A stretch of DNA of 64,000 nucleotides from Franconibacter helveticus LMG 23732 (GTDB lineage: Bacteria > Pseudomonadota > Gammaproteobacteria > Enterobacterales > Enterobacteriaceae): contig NZ_AWFX01000045.1 in the NCBI RefSeq assembly GCF_000463115.2, forward strand, positions 186,001 to 250,000, in the 5' to 3' direction. Position numbers and translations under genes: made by a program. Below the pieces are notes generated by a model. That model was not told the origin of the DNA. It ran no database searches and was given only the letters and a program-made list of their open reading frames with translations. Shown here one piece after another: positions 1 to 8,304 of this stretch; position 1 is the stretch's first letter; each line of letters starts with the position of its first letter.

Positions 1-1
1 G

Positions 2-1819
2 GTTCAGAACCGCGTGACCGGCGAAATCTACGAGAGCGCGCAGTTCCTCTACATTCTCGTGGCGGCGTGCCTGTTCTCCGGCTACCCGCGCGAAACCCGT
101 CTGGATTACGTTAAACGTTTCTACGACGCGGTCTCGACGTTCAAAATTTCACTGCCGACGCCGATTATGTCCGGCGTGCGCACCCCGACTCGCCAGTTCA
201 GCTCCTGCGTGCTGATTGAGTGCGGCGACAGCCTGGACTCCATCAACGCCACCTCCAGCGCAATTGTGAAATACGTTTCCCAGCGCGCAGGCATCGGCAT
301 CAACGCTGGCCGCATTCGCGCGCTCGGCAGCCCGATCCGCGGCGGCGAGGCGTTCCATACCGGCTGCATTCCGTTCTACAAGCATTTCCAGACTGCGGTG
401 AAATCCTGCTCCCAGGGCGGCGTTCGCGGCGGCGCGGCAACCCTCTTCTACCCGATGTGGCATCTGGAAGTGGAAAGCCTGCTGGTGCTGAAAAACAACC
501 GCGGCACCGAAGCGAACCGCGTGCGTCATATGGACTACGGCGTGCAGATCAACAAGCTGATGTATACCCGCTTACTGAAAGGCGAAGATATCACGCTCTT
601 CAGCCCGTCTGACGTCCCGGGCCTCTATGACGCCTTTTTCGCCGACCAGGATGAGTTCGAGCGTCTGTATGTGAAATACGAAAAAGACGACAGCATCCGT
701 AAGCAGCGCATTAAAGCCTCTGAGCTTTTCTCGCTGATGATGCAGGAGCGCGCCTCCACGGGCCGTATCTACATTCAGAACGTCGACCACTGCAACACCC
801 ACAGCCCGTTCGACCCGGTAGTCGCGCCGGTGCGCCAGTCTAACCTGTGTCTGGAGATCGCCCTGCCGACCAAACCGCTGGAAGATGTAAACGACGAGAA
901 TGGCGAAATCGCGCTGTGCACCCTCTCCGCCTTTAACCTTGGCGCGATTAACAACCTGAACGAGCTGGAAGAGCTGGCTATTCTTGCGGTACGCGCCCTT
1001 GACGCTCTGCTCGATTATCAGGATTACCCGATCCCGGCGGCCAAACGCGGCGCGATGGGCCGTCGTACGCTGGGCATCGGCGTGATTAACTTCGCTTACT
1101 ATCTGGCGAAGCACGGCGTGCGCTACTCCGACGGCAGCGCCAACAACCTGACGCACAAAACGTTCGAAGCGATTCAGTACTTCCTGCTGAAAGCCTCCAA
1201 CGAACTGGCGAAAGAGCAAGGCGCTTGCCCGTGGTTTAACGAAACCACCTACAGCAAAGGCATTCTGCCCATCGACACCTACAAGAAAGATCTGGATGCG
1301 ATTGCCAACGAACCGCTGCATTACGACTGGGAAAGCCTGCGCGAATCCATCAAAACGCATGGCCTGCGCAACTCTACCCTGTCGGCGCTGATGCCTTCGG
1401 AAACCTCTTCGCAGATTTCCAACGCCACCAACGGCATTGAGCCGCCGCGCGGCCATATCAGCATCAAAGCGTCGAAAGATGGCATCCTGCGCCAGGTGGT
1501 GCCGGACTACGAACAGCTGAAAGATCAGTACGAGCTGCTGTGGGAAATGCCGAATAACGACGGCTACCTGCAACTGGTTGGCCTGATGCAGAAATTCATC
1601 GACCAGTCGATTTCGGCAAACACCAACTATGACCCGCAGCGCTTCCCGTCGGGTAAAGTGCCGATGCAGCAGTTGCTGAAAGACTTGCTCACGGCGTACA
1701 AGTTCGGCGTGAAAACGCTCTACTACCAGAACACCCGCGACGGCGCGGAAGATGCCCAGGATGACCTGGCGCCGTCCATCCAGGACGACGGCTGCGAAAG
1801 CGGCGCGTGTAAGATTTAA
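2..1819 (+). CDS. nrdA: Ribonucleoside-diphosphate reductase 1 subunit alpha (5'-truncated by window edge)
   Basis: Catalytic large subunit of class Ia ribonucleotide reductase, which reduces NDPs to dNDPs in the cytoplasm together with NrdB. The reading frame is open from the first full codon at position 2, so the start lies outside the window. About 605 of the roughly 761 residues usual for the enterobacterial protein are present, including the whole (beta/alpha)10 barrel. Active-site landmarks are visible: the FSSCVLIECGDS segment with the first redox cysteine, NLCLEIALP with the thiyl-radical cysteine and nearby Glu, the partner cysteine in ALCTLSAFNL, the radical-transfer tyrosine pair in TLYYQ, and the mobile C-terminal CESGAC pair. 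The ATP-cone N-terminus is missing only because of the window edge. nrdB and yfaE follow on the same strand. Confidence 0.98.
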   Translation, partial: VQNRVTGEIYESAQFLYILVAACLFSGYPRETRLDYVKRFYDAVSTFKISLPTPIMSGVRTPTRQFSSCVLIECGDSLDSINATSSAIVKYVSQRAGIGINAGRIRALGSPIRGGEAFHTGCIPFYKHFQTAVKSCSQGGVRGGAATLFYPMWHLEVESLLVLKNNRGTEANRVRHMDYGVQINKLMYTRLLKGEDITLFSPSDVPGLYDAFFADQDEFERLYVKYEKDDSIRKQRIKASELFSLMMQERASTGRIYIQNVDHCNTHSPFDPVVAPVRQSNLCLEIALPTKPLEDVNDENGEIALCTLSAFNLGAINNLNELEELAILAVRALDALLDYQDYPIPAAKRGAMGRRTLGIGVINFAYYLAKHGVRYSDGSANNLTHKTFEAIQYFLLKASNELAKEQGACPWFNETTYSKGILPIDTYKKDLDAIANEPLHYDWESLRESIKTHGLRNSTLSALMPSETSSQISNATNGIEPPRGHISIKASKDGILRQVVPDYEQLKDQYELLWEMPNNDGYLQLVGLMQKFIDQSISANTNYDPQRFPSGKVPMQQLLKDLLTAYKFGVKTLYYQNTRDGAEDAQDDLAPSIQDDGCESGACKI

Positions 1820-1824
1820 AAGCG

Positions 1825-1846
1825 GGGCGGGGAAACCCGCCCTTTT
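1825..1846 (+). terminator. Intrinsic-terminator-like hairpin between nrdA and nrdB
   Basis: A perfect 7-bp GC stem (1825-1831 with 1836-1842) closes a GAAA tetraloop and is followed directly by TTTT and a T-rich stretch. It starts 6 nt after the nrdA stop codon. The structure is seen in the sequence. Partial termination that sets the nrdA:nrdB ratio, or 3'-end stabilisation, is inferred. Confidence 0.7.
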
Positions 1847-1853
1847 GTTGTTA

Positions 1854-1943
1854 AGGCGGCAGGCGGCGCTTCGCTTACCTGCCCTTGAGGAATAACCGCA
1901 ACTGTTAGCCGTAGGGTGGATACGCAACGCGATCGCCACCTTC
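1854..1943. repeat. REP-like imperfect inverted repeat in the nrdA-nrdB gap
   Basis: The segment contains GGCAGG...CCTGCC (1858-1863 with 1878-1883) around GCGCTTCGCTTACC. Further on, at 1910-1920, it contains CGTAGGGTGGA followed by a degenerate GCCACC. These two parts resemble, from memory, the widespread enterobacterial intergenic repeat built on GTAGGGTGGATAAGCGAAGCGCCACC in opposite orientations. The copy is degenerate. Only one occurrence was noticed in this window, so its repeat status rests on recognition and not on counting. Confidence 0.45.
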
Positions 1944-1978
1944 CACAGCCGATTTTGTTTGCAGACAGGATTTATGTC

Positions 1979-3109
1979 ATGGCCTACACCACTTTTTCAC
2001 AGACGAAAAACGACCAGCTGCTTGAACCGATGTTCTTCGGCCAGCCGGTAAACGTAGCGCGCTACGATCAGCAAAAATATGAAATCTTTGAAAAGCTGAT
2101 TGAAAAGCAGCTCTCTTTCTTCTGGCGCCCGGAAGAGGTGGACGTTTCCCGCGACCGCATCGACTTTCAGGCATTGCCGGAGCATGAGAAACACATCTTC
2201 TTAAGTAACCTGAAATACCAGACGCTGCTGGACTCTATTCAGGGCCGCAGCCCCAACGTGGCGCTGCTGCCGCTTATCTCCATTCCGGAGCTGGAAACCT
2301 GGGTGGAAACCTGGGCGTTTTCAGAAACCATTCACTCGCGCTCTTACACCCATATCATTCGCAATATCGTCAACGACCCGGCGCTGGTGTTTGACGACAT
2401 CGTAACGAATGAGCAAATCCTTAAGCGCGCTCAGGGTATCTCCCACTATTACGATGACCTGATCGAGATGACCAGCTACTGGCATCTGCTGGGTGAAGGC
2501 ACGCACAGCGTCAACGGCAAAACCGTGACCGTAAACCTGCATGAGCTGAAGAAAAAGCTCTACCTGTGCCTGATGAGCGTGAACGCGCTGGAAGCGATCC
2601 GCTTCTATGTCTCTTTCGCCTGCTCCTTCGCTTTCGCCGAGCGCGAACTGATGGAAGGCAACGCCAAAATTATCCGCCTCATCGCCCGCGACGAAGCGCT
2701 GCACCTGACCGGCACGCAGCACATGCTGAACCTGATGCGCAGCGGCGAAGATGACCCGGAAATGGCGCAGATCGCTGAAGAGTGCAAACAGGAGTGCTAT
2801 GACCTGTTCGTGCTGGCGGCGCAGCAGGAGAAAGAGTGGGCGGAATACCTGTTCCAGGGCGGCTCGATGATCGGCCTGAACAAAGACATTCTCTGCCAGT
2901 ATGTGGAGTACATCACCAATATTCGCATGCAGGCGGTGGGGCTGGAGCTGCCGTTTAAAACCCGCTCCAACCCAATCCCGTGGATCAACACCTGGCTGGT
3001 ATCAGACAACGTTCAGGTGGCGCCGCAAGAGGTAGAGGTTAGCTCTTACCTGGTCGGCCAGATCGATTCTGAAATCGACCACGACGATCTCAGCAGCTTC
3101 CAGCTCTGA
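1979..3109 (+). CDS. nrdB: Ribonucleoside-diphosphate reductase 1 subunit beta
   Basis: Small radical-generating subunit of class Ia ribonucleotide reductase. It carries the diferric-tyrosyl cofactor that starts catalysis in NrdA. The protein is 376 residues, the usual enterobacterial length. Metal ligands and the radical tyrosine are in place: Asp85 in [10 protein letters not shown], Glu116 and His119 in SETIHS, radical Tyr123 in SRSYTHI (122 in mature numbering), and the second ligand set in a downstream ARDEALH segment. The ATG at 1979 is preferred over an in-frame ATG at 1916 because it matches the family N-terminus MAYTTF and has AGGA 8 nt upstream. yfaE starts one nucleotide after the stop codon, so the two genes are probably co-translated. 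Confidence 0.98.
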   Translation: MAYTTFSQTKNDQLLEPMFFGQPVNVARYDQQKYEIFEKLIEKQLSFFWRPEEVDVSRDRIDFQALPEHEKHIFLSNLKYQTLLDSIQGRSPNVALLPLISIPELETWVETWAFSETIHSRSYTHIIRNIVNDPALVFDDIVTNEQILKRAQGISHYYDDLIEMTSYWHLLGEGTHSVNGKTVTVNLHELKKKLYLCLMSVNALEAIRFYVSFACSFAFAERELMEGNAKIIRLIARDEALHLTGTQHMLNLMRSGEDDPEMAQIAEECKQECYDLFVLAAQQEKEWAEYLFQGGSMIGLNKDILCQYVEYITNIRMQAVGLELPFKTRSNPIPWINTWLVSDNVQVAPQEVEVSSYLVGQIDSEIDHDDLSSFQL

Positions 3110-3110
3110 T

Positions 3111-3365
3111 ATGTGCCGCGTTACGCTTCGCCTGACCGGTTCGCAGCTTGAGTGCGACGAGGCGCATCCGTCGCTGCTTATCGCGCTGGAGTCGCACAAG
3201 GTGGCGGTGGAATACCAGTGTCGCGAAGGCTATTGCGGTTCATGCCGCACGCGGCTGGTAACGGGCCAGGTGACCTGGCTTACCGAGCCGCTGGCCTTTA
3301 TCCAGCCCGGCGAAATTCTCCCCTGCTGCTGCAAAGCGCAGGGAGATATAGAAATAGAGATGTAA
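3111..3365 (+). CDS. yfaE: 2Fe-2S ferredoxin that maintains the NrdB diferric-tyrosyl cofactor
   Basis: An 84-residue plant-type [2Fe-2S] ferredoxin. In E. coli YfaE supplies electrons for assembly and repair of the NrdB cofactor. The ligand pattern C-x4-C-x2-C is visible in CREGYCGSC, and the fourth Cys lies in the ILPCCCKAQG segment. The start at 3111 falls 1 nt past the nrdB stop. That tight coupling fits a dedicated role with NrdB. A strong terminator follows, and inaA, which comes next in E. coli, is absent. Confidence 0.95.
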   Translation: MCRVTLRLTGSQLECDEAHPSLLIALESHKVAVEYQCREGYCGSCRTRLVTGQVTWLTEPLAFIQPGEILPCCCKAQGDIEIEM

Positions 3366-3384
3366 TCTGTTAACACAGAAACAC

Positions 3385-3408
3385 AAAAGGGGCCGAGGCC
3401 CCTTTTTT
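3385..3408. terminator. Bidirectional intrinsic terminator between yfaE and glpQ
   Basis: A 9-bp stem AAAAGGGGC / GCCCCTTTT (3385-3393 with 3398-3406) closes CGAG and is flanked by A and T runs on both sides. It serves the convergent yfaE (+) and glpQ (-) genes. The glpQ stop codon begins inside the T run. Confidence 0.9.
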
Positions 3409-4465
3409 AGTGGTTTTGATGCAGGAACTGCACCGCTTTGTCGGGGAAATCGGTAAACACCCCTTCCACATCCGCTTTACGGTAAAGCGCCTCATAAAGC
3501 GCATTAACATCGCTGACGTAATCCGGCAACTGGTCGGCGCGCACGGTATAAGGATGAACCAGCAACTGGCTGGCATGGGCTTCCTGCGCCATCGCCGTTA
3601 GCTTCACATTCCCTTTCGAGGCGTCTGGCGCTATCAGCATGTGGTAATCCGGCCCGATGCCGTCGGCATATTTCGCAATTTCCTTCATCGCGCCGGGCTT
3701 AAACATCCAGTCATAGCTGTAGTTAACCCAGGTGCCGTCCGGCTGCTTCTGCTGAGTTTCCTTCCAGTCGGTCCGGGCGATAAGCTGCACCAGCTTTACG
3801 TCCATCCCCATTTTCGGCTCAAGCTCGGTTTTAATGCGCTTAAGCTCAGCAGCGTCGAAACATTGCAAATAGACCTTATCCTGCTTCGTGCTATAGCCAT
3901 ACTGCTTAAGCACCGTCAGGGTTTTCGCCGCGATATCTTTGCCTTCCTGATGATGGAACCAGGGCGCTTTGATCTCCGGGTAAATGCCGATGTTTTTGCC
4001 GGTGGCATGATTCAGCCCCTGAACAAACTCAATTTCCTCTTCAAAAGTATGAATGCGGAAATCCGATGTCCCCATGGGAAAACGCCCCGGAAAGGTCTGC
4101 GTTTTTTTGCCGTTTTCGATATCAAACCCCTCGGTAAACTTCAGGGATTTAATCTCGGCGAGCGTAAAGTCGATAGCGTAATAACGCCCGTCCTTACGCG
4201 CCCGGTCAGGGAAACGCGCCGCCACGTCAGTAACGCGATCCAGATAATGGTCGTGCAACACCACCAGCTGGTCATCTTTGGTCATCACCAAATCCTGTTC
4301 GAGGAAATCGGCGCCCTGAGCATAGGCCATCGTTTTTGCCGGCAACGTGTGCTCTGGCAAATAGCCGCTTGCGCCGCGGTGGGCAATCACGATTTTATCG
4401 CCCGCCGCAGCGCTTGCGCCAACGGCGCAAAGCGCCAGCGCCGCAAGCGTTGTTCTCAGCTTCAT
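3407..4465 (-). CDS. glpQ: Periplasmic glycerophosphodiester phosphodiesterase
   Basis: Hydrolyses glycerophosphodiesters such as glycerophosphocholine to sn-glycerol-3-phosphate plus an alcohol in the periplasm, feeding GlpT. The 352-residue protein has a cleavable signal peptide: Lys/Arg start, hydrophobic LAALALCAVG core, and a likely cleavage after the Ala-rich ASAAA stretch. The GDPD signature IAHRGASGYLPEHT and the metal-binding EQDLVMTKDDQLVVLHD region follow. Its AAGGAG ribosome-binding site overlaps the glpT stop codon 9 nt upstream, which indicates a glpTQ operon. Regulation by GlpR and CRP is known in E. coli; see the glpT upstream region. Confidence 0.97.
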   Translation of the reverse strand: MKLRTTLAALALCAVGASAAAGDKIVIAHRGASGYLPEHTLPAKTMAYAQGADFLEQDLVMTKDDQLVVLHDHYLDRVTDVAARFPDRARKDGRYYAIDFTLAEIKSLKFTEGFDIENGKKTQTFPGRFPMGTSDFRIHTFEEEIEFVQGLNHATGKNIGIYPEIKAPWFHHQEGKDIAAKTLTVLKQYGYSTKQDKVYLQCFDAAELKRIKTELEPKMGMDVKLVQLIARTDWKETQQKQPDGTWVNYSYDWMFKPGAMKEIAKYADGIGPDYHMLIAPDASKGNVKLTAMAQEAHASQLLVHPYTVRADQLPDYVSDVNALYEALYRKADVEGVFTDFPDKAVQFLHQNH

Positions 4466-4474
4466 TACTACTCC

Positions 4475-5827
4475 TTAAGCACGTTTCGCCTGGATTTCCT
4501 GGTGATGTTTTCGCTCGCCGATCATCACGACTATCAGCAACAGTACCGCCAGAATGCTGCCGCCCACCATTACCATAAAGCCGCCATCCCAGCCGAAGAA
4601 ATCCACGGTGTAGCCTACGATAGCGCTCGCCGCGACCGAGCCGCCGAGGTAGCCGAAAAGACCGGTAAAGCCAGCCGCCGTGCCCGCCGCCTTTTTCGGC
4701 GCCAGTTCCAGCGCATGCAGGCCAATCAGCATCACCGGGCCATAAATCAGGAAGCCGATAACAATCATGCAGGCCATGTCCACCGTCGGGTTGCCCGGCG
4801 GGTTGAGCCAGTAAACGATAGTCGCGATGGTCACCAGCGTCATGAAAAATACGCCGGTCGCGCCGCGGTTGCCTTTGAACACTTTATCGGACATCCAGCC
4901 GCACAGCAGCGTGCCCGGTATGCCTGCATATTCATAAAGGAAATAGGCCCACGAGGATTTATCCAGCGCGAAGTGTTTGACCTCTTTGAGGTAGGTCGGC
5001 GACCAGTCGAGAATGCCGTAGCGCAGCAGATAGACAAACACGTTGGCGATGGCGATGTACCACAACAGTTTGTTCGGCAGCACGTACTGCATGAAAATCT
5101 GCTTCGCCGTCAGCTCCTGCTCATCCCTTTCGCTGTAGTCGTCCGGGTAGTCGTTTTTGTACTCTTCAATGGGCGGCAGACCGCAGGATTGCGGCGTATC
5201 GCGCATTAATGCGAAAGCGATAATCGCCACCAGTATGGCGCCGAAGGCGGGCATATAAAGCGCGGCGTGCCAGTCGTTAAACCAGGCCATGCCGAGCAGG
5301 AATAGTAACGGCGGAATGCCGCCGCCCACGTTATGCGCGCAGTTCCAGACAGAAACGATGCCGCCACGCTCTTTCTGCGACCACCAGTGCACCATCGTAC
5401 GTCCGCACGGCGGCCATCCCATGCCCTGGAACCAGCCGCACAGAAACAGCAGCACGAACATCACCATGATGCTGGATGTCGCCCAGGGCACGAAGCCCAT
5501 AAACAGCATCACCGCAGCGGCAAGAATAAGCCCGGCAGGCAGGAAAACGCGCGGGTTCGAGCGGTCGGAAACCGAGCCCATAATAAATTTAGAAAAACCA
5601 TACGCGATGGAGATACCGGAAAGCGCAAACCCAAGATCGCCACGGGAAAAGCCCTGCTCCACCAGGTAAGGCATGGCGAGCGCGAAGTTTTTCCGCACCA
5701 GATAGTAGGCGGCATACCCAAAGAAAATGCCCATGAAGATCTGCCAGCGCAGGCGGCGATAAACCGGGTCCACGCGGTCTGCGGGAAGCCGCGCCTGATG
5801 GGCGGCGGGTCTGAAAATACTTAACAT
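4475..5827 (-). CDS. glpT: Glycerol-3-phosphate : phosphate antiporter
   Basis: Inner-membrane major facilitator (12 transmembrane segments) that exchanges external glycerol-3-phosphate for internal phosphate. It also lets in fosfomycin. The 450-residue protein has substrate-binding Arg45 in [15 protein letters not shown], the [10 protein letters not shown] segment, and the second binding arginine in LLRYGILDW. The start at 5827 gives the family N-terminus MLSIFRPA and has AGGAGAG just upstream, so the 14-codon upstream extension is rejected. It lies upstream of glpQ in the same operon. In E. coli glpABC lies divergently upstream; here it does not. Confidence 0.97.
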   Translation of the reverse strand: MLSIFRPAAHQARLPADRVDPVYRRLRWQIFMGIFFGYAAYYLVRKNFALAMPYLVEQGFSRGDLGFALSGISIAYGFSKFIMGSVSDRSNPRVFLPAGLILAAAVMLFMGFVPWATSSIMVMFVLLFLCGWFQGMGWPPCGRTMVHWWSQKERGGIVSVWNCAHNVGGGIPPLLFLLGMAWFNDWHAALYMPAFGAILVAIIAFALMRDTPQSCGLPPIEEYKNDYPDDYSERDEQELTAKQIFMQYVLPNKLLWYIAIANVFVYLLRYGILDWSPTYLKEVKHFALDKSSWAYFLYEYAGIPGTLLCGWMSDKVFKGNRGATGVFFMTLVTIATIVYWLNPPGNPTVDMACMIVIGFLIYGPVMLIGLHALELAPKKAAGTAAGFTGLFGYLGGSVAASAIVGYTVDFFGWDGGFMVMVGGSILAVLLLIVVMIGERKHHQEIQAKRA

Positions 5828-5926
5828 GTCACTCTCCTGGCAGGTATTGGCGTGCAAGCGCATAATCATTTGCGCTGCTTATGTTTGTTTTCGCGCAGGA
5901 GAATACGGCGCTTTTGCCATAATTGC

Positions 5927-6026
5927 TGTGAAACATCGCACATAATGTTACAGTTTTATGACAAACGAAGATTACATGACGTTTTTATGTTCTTTTGCTT
6001 TCGTTTGATGGTCGATTATGCTCGTT
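5927..6026 (-). promoter_or_regulatory. glpTQ control region: CRP-like site and GlpR-like half-sites
   Basis: TGTGA-N6-GCACA at 5927-5942 is one mismatch from the CRP palindrome. Three GlpR-like half-sites follow. AACGAAGATT (5964-5973) and TATGTTCTTT (5986-5995) each deviate by one base from the half-site as recalled, and TATGCTCGTT (6017-6026) fits it fully. This matches the known GlpR repression and CRP activation of glpTQ. The arrangement is inferred by eye, and no promoter boxes were assigned. Confidence 0.55.
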
Positions 6027-6070
6027 AAAAGAGGCGTCGCTCTGGTTTTGTGAAGCTGATTGGGTAATGA

Positions 6071-6115
6071 TGAAATGCGTGAAATGCGTGAAATGCGTGA
6101 AATGCGTGAAATGCA
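6071..6115. repeat. Tandem repeat, 9-bp unit TGAAATGCG, five copies
   Basis: Five head-to-tail copies of TGAAATGCG occupy 6071-6115. The first four are identical and the last ends in A instead of G. The tract is intergenic, between the glpTQ control region and the yfaY terminator. Perfect short arrays like this usually vary in copy number by slippage. Confidence 0.95.
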
Positions 6116-6140
6116 GTAGCCCATGAATGCCGGGCGCATA

Positions 6141-6172
6141 AAAAAACGCAGCCGGTTTTCGCCCGCTGCGTT
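6141..6172 (-). terminator. Intrinsic terminator downstream of yfaY
   Basis: The stem AACGCAGC / GCTGCGTT (6145-6152 with 6165-6172) is followed on the minus strand by a run of T residues. It begins about 22 nt beyond the yfaY stop codon. Confidence 0.85.
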
Positions 6173-6194
6173 CAGAAGAGAGAATGCTGCGCCG

Positions 6195-7391
6195 CTACTG
6201 GCTGAATGCTTCCACCACCCGCACCCAGCCCTGCTCTGCGGTCACCGGCGTCTCGTTAAGCCAGCGTCGCAGCATAGTCAGCGCCATCATGGCGCAGACC
6301 TCCTGGCGGGTGCGTAACGCATGGCGGCTGGCGCTGAATTGCAGCCGCGCCGCATGCAGCCCCACAGGGGTGCATAACACTACGTTGACTTGCTCATCCT
6401 GCATGGCGCCTACCAGCAGCGTCAGTTCGCTGCCCGCTTTTTGCACCAGCGCCGCTGCCCGCTGCGCGGTCTCTTCCAGCGTTTCATCGCGGTCGGTCAG
6501 CACCTCGCTGTCGAGCAGCGGCGCGCCCGCAGAACGCAGCTGGAGCGCAAGCAGCCCGGACGTGAATTGTTCGCTGAGCGACAGGCGCAGCTCTTTTTCC
6601 TGCAAGCGGCGCGCAAGCTGCGCGGGCAGACCTTCAGTGCCTTCGAAAATCAGGCTTTCTCCCGCGACTTCACGCACTTTCGGCCACAACGCTTCCATCG
6701 CCTCACGCGCCTTCGCAGGCCCGGTCAGTTTTAGTTCGATAATCGGCATCGAGGAGCGGTAGCCCATCACCACTTCAGGCGGGAGCGCAAGCGCGTTCAG
6801 GCTCTGGGCGAGATCGCTTTCTGAGCGGCCAAACGTAGTAAGCCGCAGGCAAACCGGCGGTTCGACTTGCGGATAACGCTGGCGCAAACGCGGCACGATC
6901 TGCTGCTCGACCATCTGGCGAAACTCCGACGGTACGCCTGGGGTAAAGAAAATCCATGCGCGATTCAACGTCATGGCGAAGCCGCAGGCGGTGCCGATGG
7001 GGTTATCCACCATCTCGCTGCCAGCCGGGATCATCGCCTGCTTGCGGTTGCTCGGCGCCATGACGCGCCCACGGGAAGTGAAAAACTGCGCCATATGCGC
7101 GAGCCACTCTTCATGCAGTTCCAGCCCTACGCCTGCCGCTTTCGCCGCCGCTTCAGCGCTGAGATCGTCGCTGGTCGGCCCGAGGCCGCCATTCACAATC
7201 ACTACATCTGCCTGCTGGCTGCGCTCCTGTAAAATGGCCACCAGCGCGTCCAGGTTGTCGCCTACTGTGTTGCGGCGGGTCATGGGGAAGCCATTTTCAA
7301 AGAGGTAGTCCGCAAGCCATGCGGCGTTGGTATCGACGATTTGACCATGCAGCACTTCGTCGCCCGTCGAGAGCATTTCTACTTTCAGCAT
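6195..7391 (-). CDS. yfaY: CinA-like protein (NMN amidohydrolase-like family), YfaY
   Basis: A 398-residue CinA-family protein. The N-terminal half is the MoaB/Mog-like (MoCF) domain with STGDEVLHGQIVDTNA and VNGGLGPTSDD, the signature of the COG1058 pyrophosphatase domain. The C-terminal half resembles the PncC/CinA domain, with LSEQFTSGLLALQLRSAGA. In E. coli YfaY is described as related to NMN amidohydrolase but lacking that activity in tests, so its substrate is uncertain. The start at 7391 matches the family MLKVEMLSTGDEV and has GGAG upstream. The 10-codon upstream extension is rejected. It is the last gene before a good terminator. Confidence 0.93.
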   Translation of the reverse strand: MLKVEMLSTGDEVLHGQIVDTNAAWLADYLFENGFPMTRRNTVGDNLDALVAILQERSQQADVVIVNGGLGPTSDDLSAEAAAKAAGVGLELHEEWLAHMAQFFTSRGRVMAPSNRKQAMIPAGSEMVDNPIGTACGFAMTLNRAWIFFTPGVPSEFRQMVEQQIVPRLRQRYPQVEPPVCLRLTTFGRSESDLAQSLNALALPPEVVMGYRSSMPIIELKLTGPAKAREAMEALWPKVREVAGESLIFEGTEGLPAQLARRLQEKELRLSLSEQFTSGLLALQLRSAGAPLLDSEVLTDRDETLEETAQRAAALVQKAGSELTLLVGAMQDEQVNVVLCTPVGLHAARLQFSASRHALRTRQEVCAMMALTMLRRWLNETPVTAEQGWVRVVEAFSQ

Positions 7392-7483
7392 TATTTTCTC
7401 CACACAAAGGGAACGCTTCACTATAGCGCAAGCGGGCGGGAGAAAGGGGAAGAAAAGGCGCGACGAAAGCCGCGCCGGGAGGA

Positions 7484-8026
7484 TCAGAAAGCGGCGCTGA
7501 CACCAACATACGGGCCGTCGGCCAGTTTGCTGTCGCGATCGCCATCTTTACCGCTTACGTTGATATAGCGATAACCCGCTTCAATGTTCAGCGGGCGCAA
7601 TACAGAGAGGCGCGCGCCGACGCTCGCTTCCTGATAATCATCAATGCTGCTGGAGAGTGAATCCGGTGAATAGTAGTAATCGCCAAACAGCGAGAAGCTC
7701 TGGCCAATCGGTAACTTCACGCCGCCGCCTACCGCTGCCGCGTAGCCTTCGCTGCCTTCTTTCGGATTCAGGTAAACGCCGCGAACGCCCGGGGAGAGCA
7801 TAAACGGCCCCAGCGGCAGGTTGAAGTTCAGACCAAGACCTGCGATGTCGCCGTGATCGTCGTTATGCGCCCAGTTGCCGGTCAGGGCAAGACCGGTGCT
7901 TTCGGTGCCAAAACCCGCAGTCAGATTGGTGTAATGCTCGCCCACTTCGCCGCCCACGTTCAGCGCGCTCGCCTGGCTTGCCACAAACAGCAGTCCGCTG
8001 ACGCCTGCAATCAGTAATTTTTTCAT
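7484..8026 (-). CDS. yfaZ: Outer-membrane beta-barrel protein YfaZ
   Basis: A 180-residue predicted outer-membrane barrel of the YfaZ family, of unknown function. It has a clear signal peptide, MKKLLIAGVSGLLFVASQASA, cleaved before LNVGGEVG. Alternating polar/hydrophobic beta strands follow, and a terminal Phe (GVSAAF) is typical of BAM substrates. The start at 8026 is chosen because it opens the signal peptide; the 31 codons upstream do not resemble a protein. It lies 92 nt upstream of yfaY on the same strand, the E. coli arrangement, but is not clearly co-transcribed. Confidence 0.93.
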   Translation of the reverse strand: MKKLLIAGVSGLLFVASQASALNVGGEVGEHYTNLTAGFGTESTGLALTGNWAHNDDHGDIAGLGLNFNLPLGPFMLSPGVRGVYLNPKEGSEGYAAAVGGGVKLPIGQSFSLFGDYYYSPDSLSSSIDDYQEASVGARLSVLRPLNIEAGYRYINVSGKDGDRDSKLADGPYVGVSAAF

Positions 8027-8304
8027 TCCGTGTATCTCAAATAAGCAAAAAGGATCCCAAAAAAGCAGCGGCATTGTACCGCTATCCCGCGGCGAAGCAA
8101 TGTATCCGGGCTTTAGCATTCACATGCTGTTGTAACTGAGTGAAAGTAATTATTTTTTCTTAACGAAAGGTGACGAAGATAACTGTGATAGGAAGAGACA
8201 AATTGTCCGCGATCAACAATTCAACTAAAAATATCGCCCAGGATAATTCTGTAATCAATAGGGAATTACAATCAAACTGCTCTACCTTTTCCGGGAGAAA
8301 AACG

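Larger units (their letters stand above)
5828..6194. other. Gene-free gap glpT-yfaY (site of the missing glpABC)
   Basis: 367 bases without a supported gene. It contains the glpTQ control region, a 9-bp tandem repeat and the yfaY terminator. No fragment resembling the start of glpA was seen on the + strand after the GlpR-like sites. In E. coli glpABC begins at this position. Confidence 0.8.

Noticed and set aside
572-1939. 455-codon open frame antisense to nrdA
   Set aside because: It shadows the conserved nrdA frame; low-complexity Arg/Val-rich composition typical of antisense frames.
3641-5209. 522-codon open frame opposite glpQ and glpT
   Set aside because: Both minus-strand genes are unambiguous; this frame runs across their junction and looks like a codon-bias shadow.
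6071-6115. Considered as a CRISPR-like array
   Set aside because: The units are 9 bp and directly abutting with no spacers, so it is a simple tandem repeat.
6030-6140. Searched for a glpA or inaA remnant
   Set aside because: No similarity to the start of GlpA was seen in any + strand frame; only repeat and terminator sequence.
8170-8304. Longer katA start 45 codons upstream
   Set aside because: No ribosome site, residues unlike catalases, while ATG 8305 has GGGAGAAAAACG and matches the usual length.
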